Assembly: GCF_964656455.1 (NCBI RefSeq)
Contig: NC_135718.1
Coordinates: 133,159,966 to 133,223,965 of the forward strand
Direction: 5' to 3'
DNA: 64,000 nucleotides
From: Halichoerus grypus
Taxonomy: Eukaryota > Chordata > Mammalia > Carnivora > Phocidae
Under the pieces are notes generated by a model. It made no database searches and was not told the origin of the DNA. It worked only from the letters and a program-made list of their open reading frames with translations. Of this stretch, positions 60,841-64,000 are shown piece by piece (position 1 is the first letter of the stretch; each line of letters begins with the position of its first letter). The position numbers and the translations under genes were made by a program.

Positions 60841-62589
60841 GGAGATGTCTGTTATGACTGTCCTGTAATTCTTTTTTGTGTTGTATGTATTGGAATTGTT
60901 AAACATAACACTTAGTCTAAAGACTGTGGAAAGTCTAAATTGGCATTATGATGACACTAACGAAGAAATAAATGTCATCTGGAAAATATGAACTCAGAGA
61001 AAAATAGATAATTATCTCTAGAGATAATAACTGGACTTCACTTTAGATTGTCTTGGGAAAAAGAACACATTTTCAGTTTAATGTGGCATTTTCACTTACA
61101 TAAAACAACAAACTATTTTAAATAAGATCTTTTGAGATATAAAAGCAAGATCCATCACCACGATTATAATTTATAAAGAATATCTTTGTAAACTACTCTT
61201 TGGCTAGGATTTACATTTGGTTGTAAGTTAAAGATAATCCAATTAAGAGTGACTTAAATATACTGGCATTTATGTGACTCGTGCCATTAGAAGTCTCCAA
61301 GTGGGTGAATAGGCAGATTAGGACTGGTGCTTCAGTTAAGATTTGTCACTAATAGTCTAGGTGTCCACTAGAATTCTGCAAAATGCTCATTCTCAAAGCA
61401 TAAAGAGGCCCCCAGCTTCTCCAGGTTTTGCATGTATATTCCAAGAAAAAAAAATAAAATGAGATTGCCAAAATCCTAAGGAGTTTGCACCAAAAATATA
61501 CTATTTAAGATATTTTCTTCTAAGTTACTTACACTTACATACTTACTTAATTCCCTCCTAGTTACTTACACTTACATAATTTGGCCAGAACTGTGCCACA
61601 AGATCACCTCTAGTTGCAAGTAGGATCTGGAAAGATATTGATAAGTACAAAAATTACAACTCAGAAATACAATGCTTTTTTCAGGAAGAAGGAAGTGGAG
61701 AATTACAACTTAATAGAACACTAATTAAACTGCCATAACTGCCTATTCAGAAAATAAAATCATAGAGTTCCAATTAATGACAAATTATTCTTTTAAATGA
61801 TCATTCTTTACTATAATGTGAAAAACTTCTAAATTATTGATAATCATTGCAAAATTCTTCTCTGATGAATTTATACCTTGGCAGATTACTTGCTTAAGGA
61901 TGCTGCTTCTCCTCACTTGGGAACTAGAACTTTACAACTATTAATGTGACTACTGTGAGGGCTGTAGTGTTTTTATGTTGACCCACCTATCTGAGTACAG
62001 TGGGTTGTTCCATATGTGTGTTGGGGGAGGAAGACTTTTATTAAAATGAGCTGCTTAATTACCCCATTCTGGATAGCACAGTGGGGTGGTCCAGAGTTGT
62101 GCATCTGAATCAAGCAGGAACATTTTTGAGTTTTTCATAATAAAGTTGATAAAGCAAGTCAGTCTCTCTCTGATGATAAAAGCCTAATGCATACAGTTAA
62201 TATATGTCCAGATAAGAGAGAACCAAGTTGATATATAATGAGAGCCAAGAATAAGCCATTTGTTTCTGAGACTTAGCTGTAAAATCTGATCTGATTGCTC
62301 TGAGTTATTTAAACATTCTTTGTCTTATTATGTAACATTAAATTCTCTCTCTCTCTCTCTCTTTTTTTTTTTTTGGCTTAGCTTATTTATTTGACTTTCT
62401 TTAATTTTGATCAGTAGATCAAGCAGAAGGACATATATCTTAGTTAATATTGACTTACAATTTATACTATTTTCTCAGATAAAGAAAGTAACCAAGCATC
62501 ATCTTTATCTGATATACATATAAGCTAGTAAAATATTGAATGTGATTTGGCACTAGGTATATGCATACTGTGTTAGAAAACCAAATAAT
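60841..62589. other. No gene; ancient repeat scraps and (CT)n
   Basis: 61205-61640 contains phrases of an old interspersed repeat ('aattaagagtgacttaaatatac', 'atttggccagaactgtgcc'), family not named. A 19-bp word is duplicated at 61523 and 61560. (CT)n then T-run at 62344-62374. Confidence 0.45.
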
Positions 62590-62920
62590 ATAGTGGTTAT
62601 GAGCTATATCAGTTGAGATAAGCTATGTTATACCACAATAATCAATAATACAAATTCTTAGTTACTTAAAGCTATGAATATTTTTATCCTATGGGTTCAT
62701 CTCAGGCTGGCACTAATTCTGCTCCACACTGTCTTCATGTTGGGATCAGGCTGACTGAATGGCCTTTATCTTCACTAGTTTCATGGAAAGGGGAAGATGA
62801 ATGACTATCTTGGTCTAGCTCTTAAAACATTTCATTAGAAGTGGCACATGTCATTTTTACCAAATCCATTAACCAAGGCAAGTTTTAGGACTACTCCTGA
62901 ATTCAAAAGGGTGGTGGGGA
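62590..62920. repeat. Ancient interspersed repeat, family uncertain
   Basis: 'ctgctccacactgtcttcatgttgggatcagg', 'catgtcatttttaccaaatcc' and 'aaccaaggcaagttttagg' belong to a common old LTR/MER-type repeat that I cannot name with confidence. Confidence 0.45.
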
Positions 62921-62949
62921 ATCAATGAATATTTTAAACAATAATAGAA

Positions 62950-63178
62950 TATTTGATAGGAACAGAGATTCTGGAGGCTGCCTAGGTTCATAATCTTGAG
63001 TCTATAATTTAACAACAATGTTACTTTAGGCAGGTTAAATAATCTCTCTGTGCAATCACAATGTTCATTGAAAAGGTATACATAATTGTTGTACAATTTC
63101 ATAGAATTGATGTGAGGGTTCAACACCATAATGACTAGGGCATGCATAGCACATTACCTGGCTCAAAGACATTAGCTT
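62950..63178 (+). repeat. MIR SINE, sense
   Basis: 'gattctggaggctgcctaggttc', 'actttaggcaggttaaataatctc', 'agaattgatgtgagggttcaa' and 'gcatagcacattacctggctc' follow the MIR order. Confidence 0.75.
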
Positions 63179-64000
63179 TTTAAAAATGAAACATCAAGCA
63201 ATATTGGATTCAAATTTTGATTCAAAACATTAAATCTTGACTTAGATAAAAATAACAAATGTGCCCTTGTTTTAATCTTCTCTTAATGAAATCACTACCC
63301 AAAGATTGTATGTTAATACATACAATCTGTCAATAGCAAATTTTAGCCCGGGGCTTTCATTGTCCATTCTTTGTTCTCTCAGTAGTCTCCAATCTTTTTG
63401 CTTATTTTTGTAAGAGATACTTTGATTAAAATTAAGACTCATCAGCTGCTCTTGAGATATAAAACTGAACCTCCTATCCTTTACAGAATGTAAATAATAA
63501 AAACACAAGCTGTTACTATGGAGGCAATCAAACTAAATATTAAACAATTGTAGTGATTCATTTTAGTAATTGTATAGTGTGCTATATGGAAGTGCGTAGA
63601 AGGGTGTTACTACTTGGGAGCTCACCTTCATTTTATCCTCTGAAAAATACATTTTTTCATAATTAAAACTTGTTCAAGTTAATTTATCTTATTCTTATAT
63701 AAATAGAGAATACTGTAAATTCGTTTTGTATTTATCACTCCAAGAGTCAAACATTTTCTTATTTATTGGATTTATCAGTTTCCTATAGCATAGTTCAGCC
63801 ACCACACTACAGAAAACTAAACCAAACTAAGAGGAACTTCACAGCATAATATCTCTCAAGCCAAAAACAAACTACCTTTTGCTCTTGTTTCTTACTGCCT
63901 TTTAAGATCTTACTGACTGGGTTAATCTCTCTGCTTTGGCTTCTTTACTCCTACTGCGTCTGGAACAAAAAGGATAATATCTTCTCCTGTTTTGTCAGAA
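63179..64000. other. No gene or recognised repeat
   Basis: AT-rich; nothing assignable up to the window end. Confidence 0.5.

Overview
This window is mammalian nuclear DNA, most likely from a carnivoran. Fifteen tRNA-derived Can-SINE (SINEC) copies are scattered on both strands. Each has the tRNA-like head (GCCTGGGTGGCTCAG...), a CT-rich stretch, an AAATAAAT repeat and an A-tail. The near-complete L1 has a carnivore-type 3' UTR. The SINE sequence fits caniform/arctoid lineages (bear, seal, mustelid) better than the felid or dog SINEC versions I know; this is inference from memory of the families. No bacterial, phage or CRISPR content is present.

I find no functional host protein-coding gene. 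The window reads as a gene desert or the inside of a very large intron, AT-rich and dominated by layers of retrotransposons. Gene-derived sequence consists of retrocopies: a PRDX2 processed pseudogene (about 6.98-7.91 kb, + strand), an RPL23A processed pseudogene (about 60.0-60.84 kb, - strand) and a Y3 RNA pseudogene (12340-12437, - strand) lying inside an older L1.

Layout. 0-7 kb: AT-rich sequence, an inverted L1 3' fragment with a 22-bp target-site duplication (TSD), MIR and SINE copies. 7-13 kb: PRDX2 retrocopy, old L1 pieces, a GATA microsatellite between two SINEs, and an antisense old L1 split by the Y3 pseudogene. 13-21 kb: mostly unrecognised AT-rich sequence with L2, MIR, a SINE and a solo MLT1-type LTR. 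21.58-27.76 kb: a nearly full-length L1 on the + strand with 5' UTR, ORF1, a broken ORF2, 3' UTR, a poly(A) tail and a short apparent 3' transduction. 27.8-36 kb: MaLR LTRs and an old L1 interrupted by a SINE and an LTR. 36-48 kb: sparse ancient repeats and a long antisense old L1. 48-60 kb: SINEs, L1 remnants, a three-level nest (L1 > MLT1 > SINE) and a long GAAA tract. 60-64 kb: RPL23A retrocopy and ancient repeats.

The most unusual structure is in L1 ORF2. At 24286-24472 a block copied from ORF1 of the same element (131 nt, one mismatch), followed by a 28-nt block copied from the endonuclease region, sits between codons that are normally adjacent. It looks like serial template switching. 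The second is a ~290-bp purine/pyrimidine microsatellite placed at the poly-lysine codons of the RPL23A retrocopy. No new multi-gene system is apparent; the interest lies in retrotransposition by-products.
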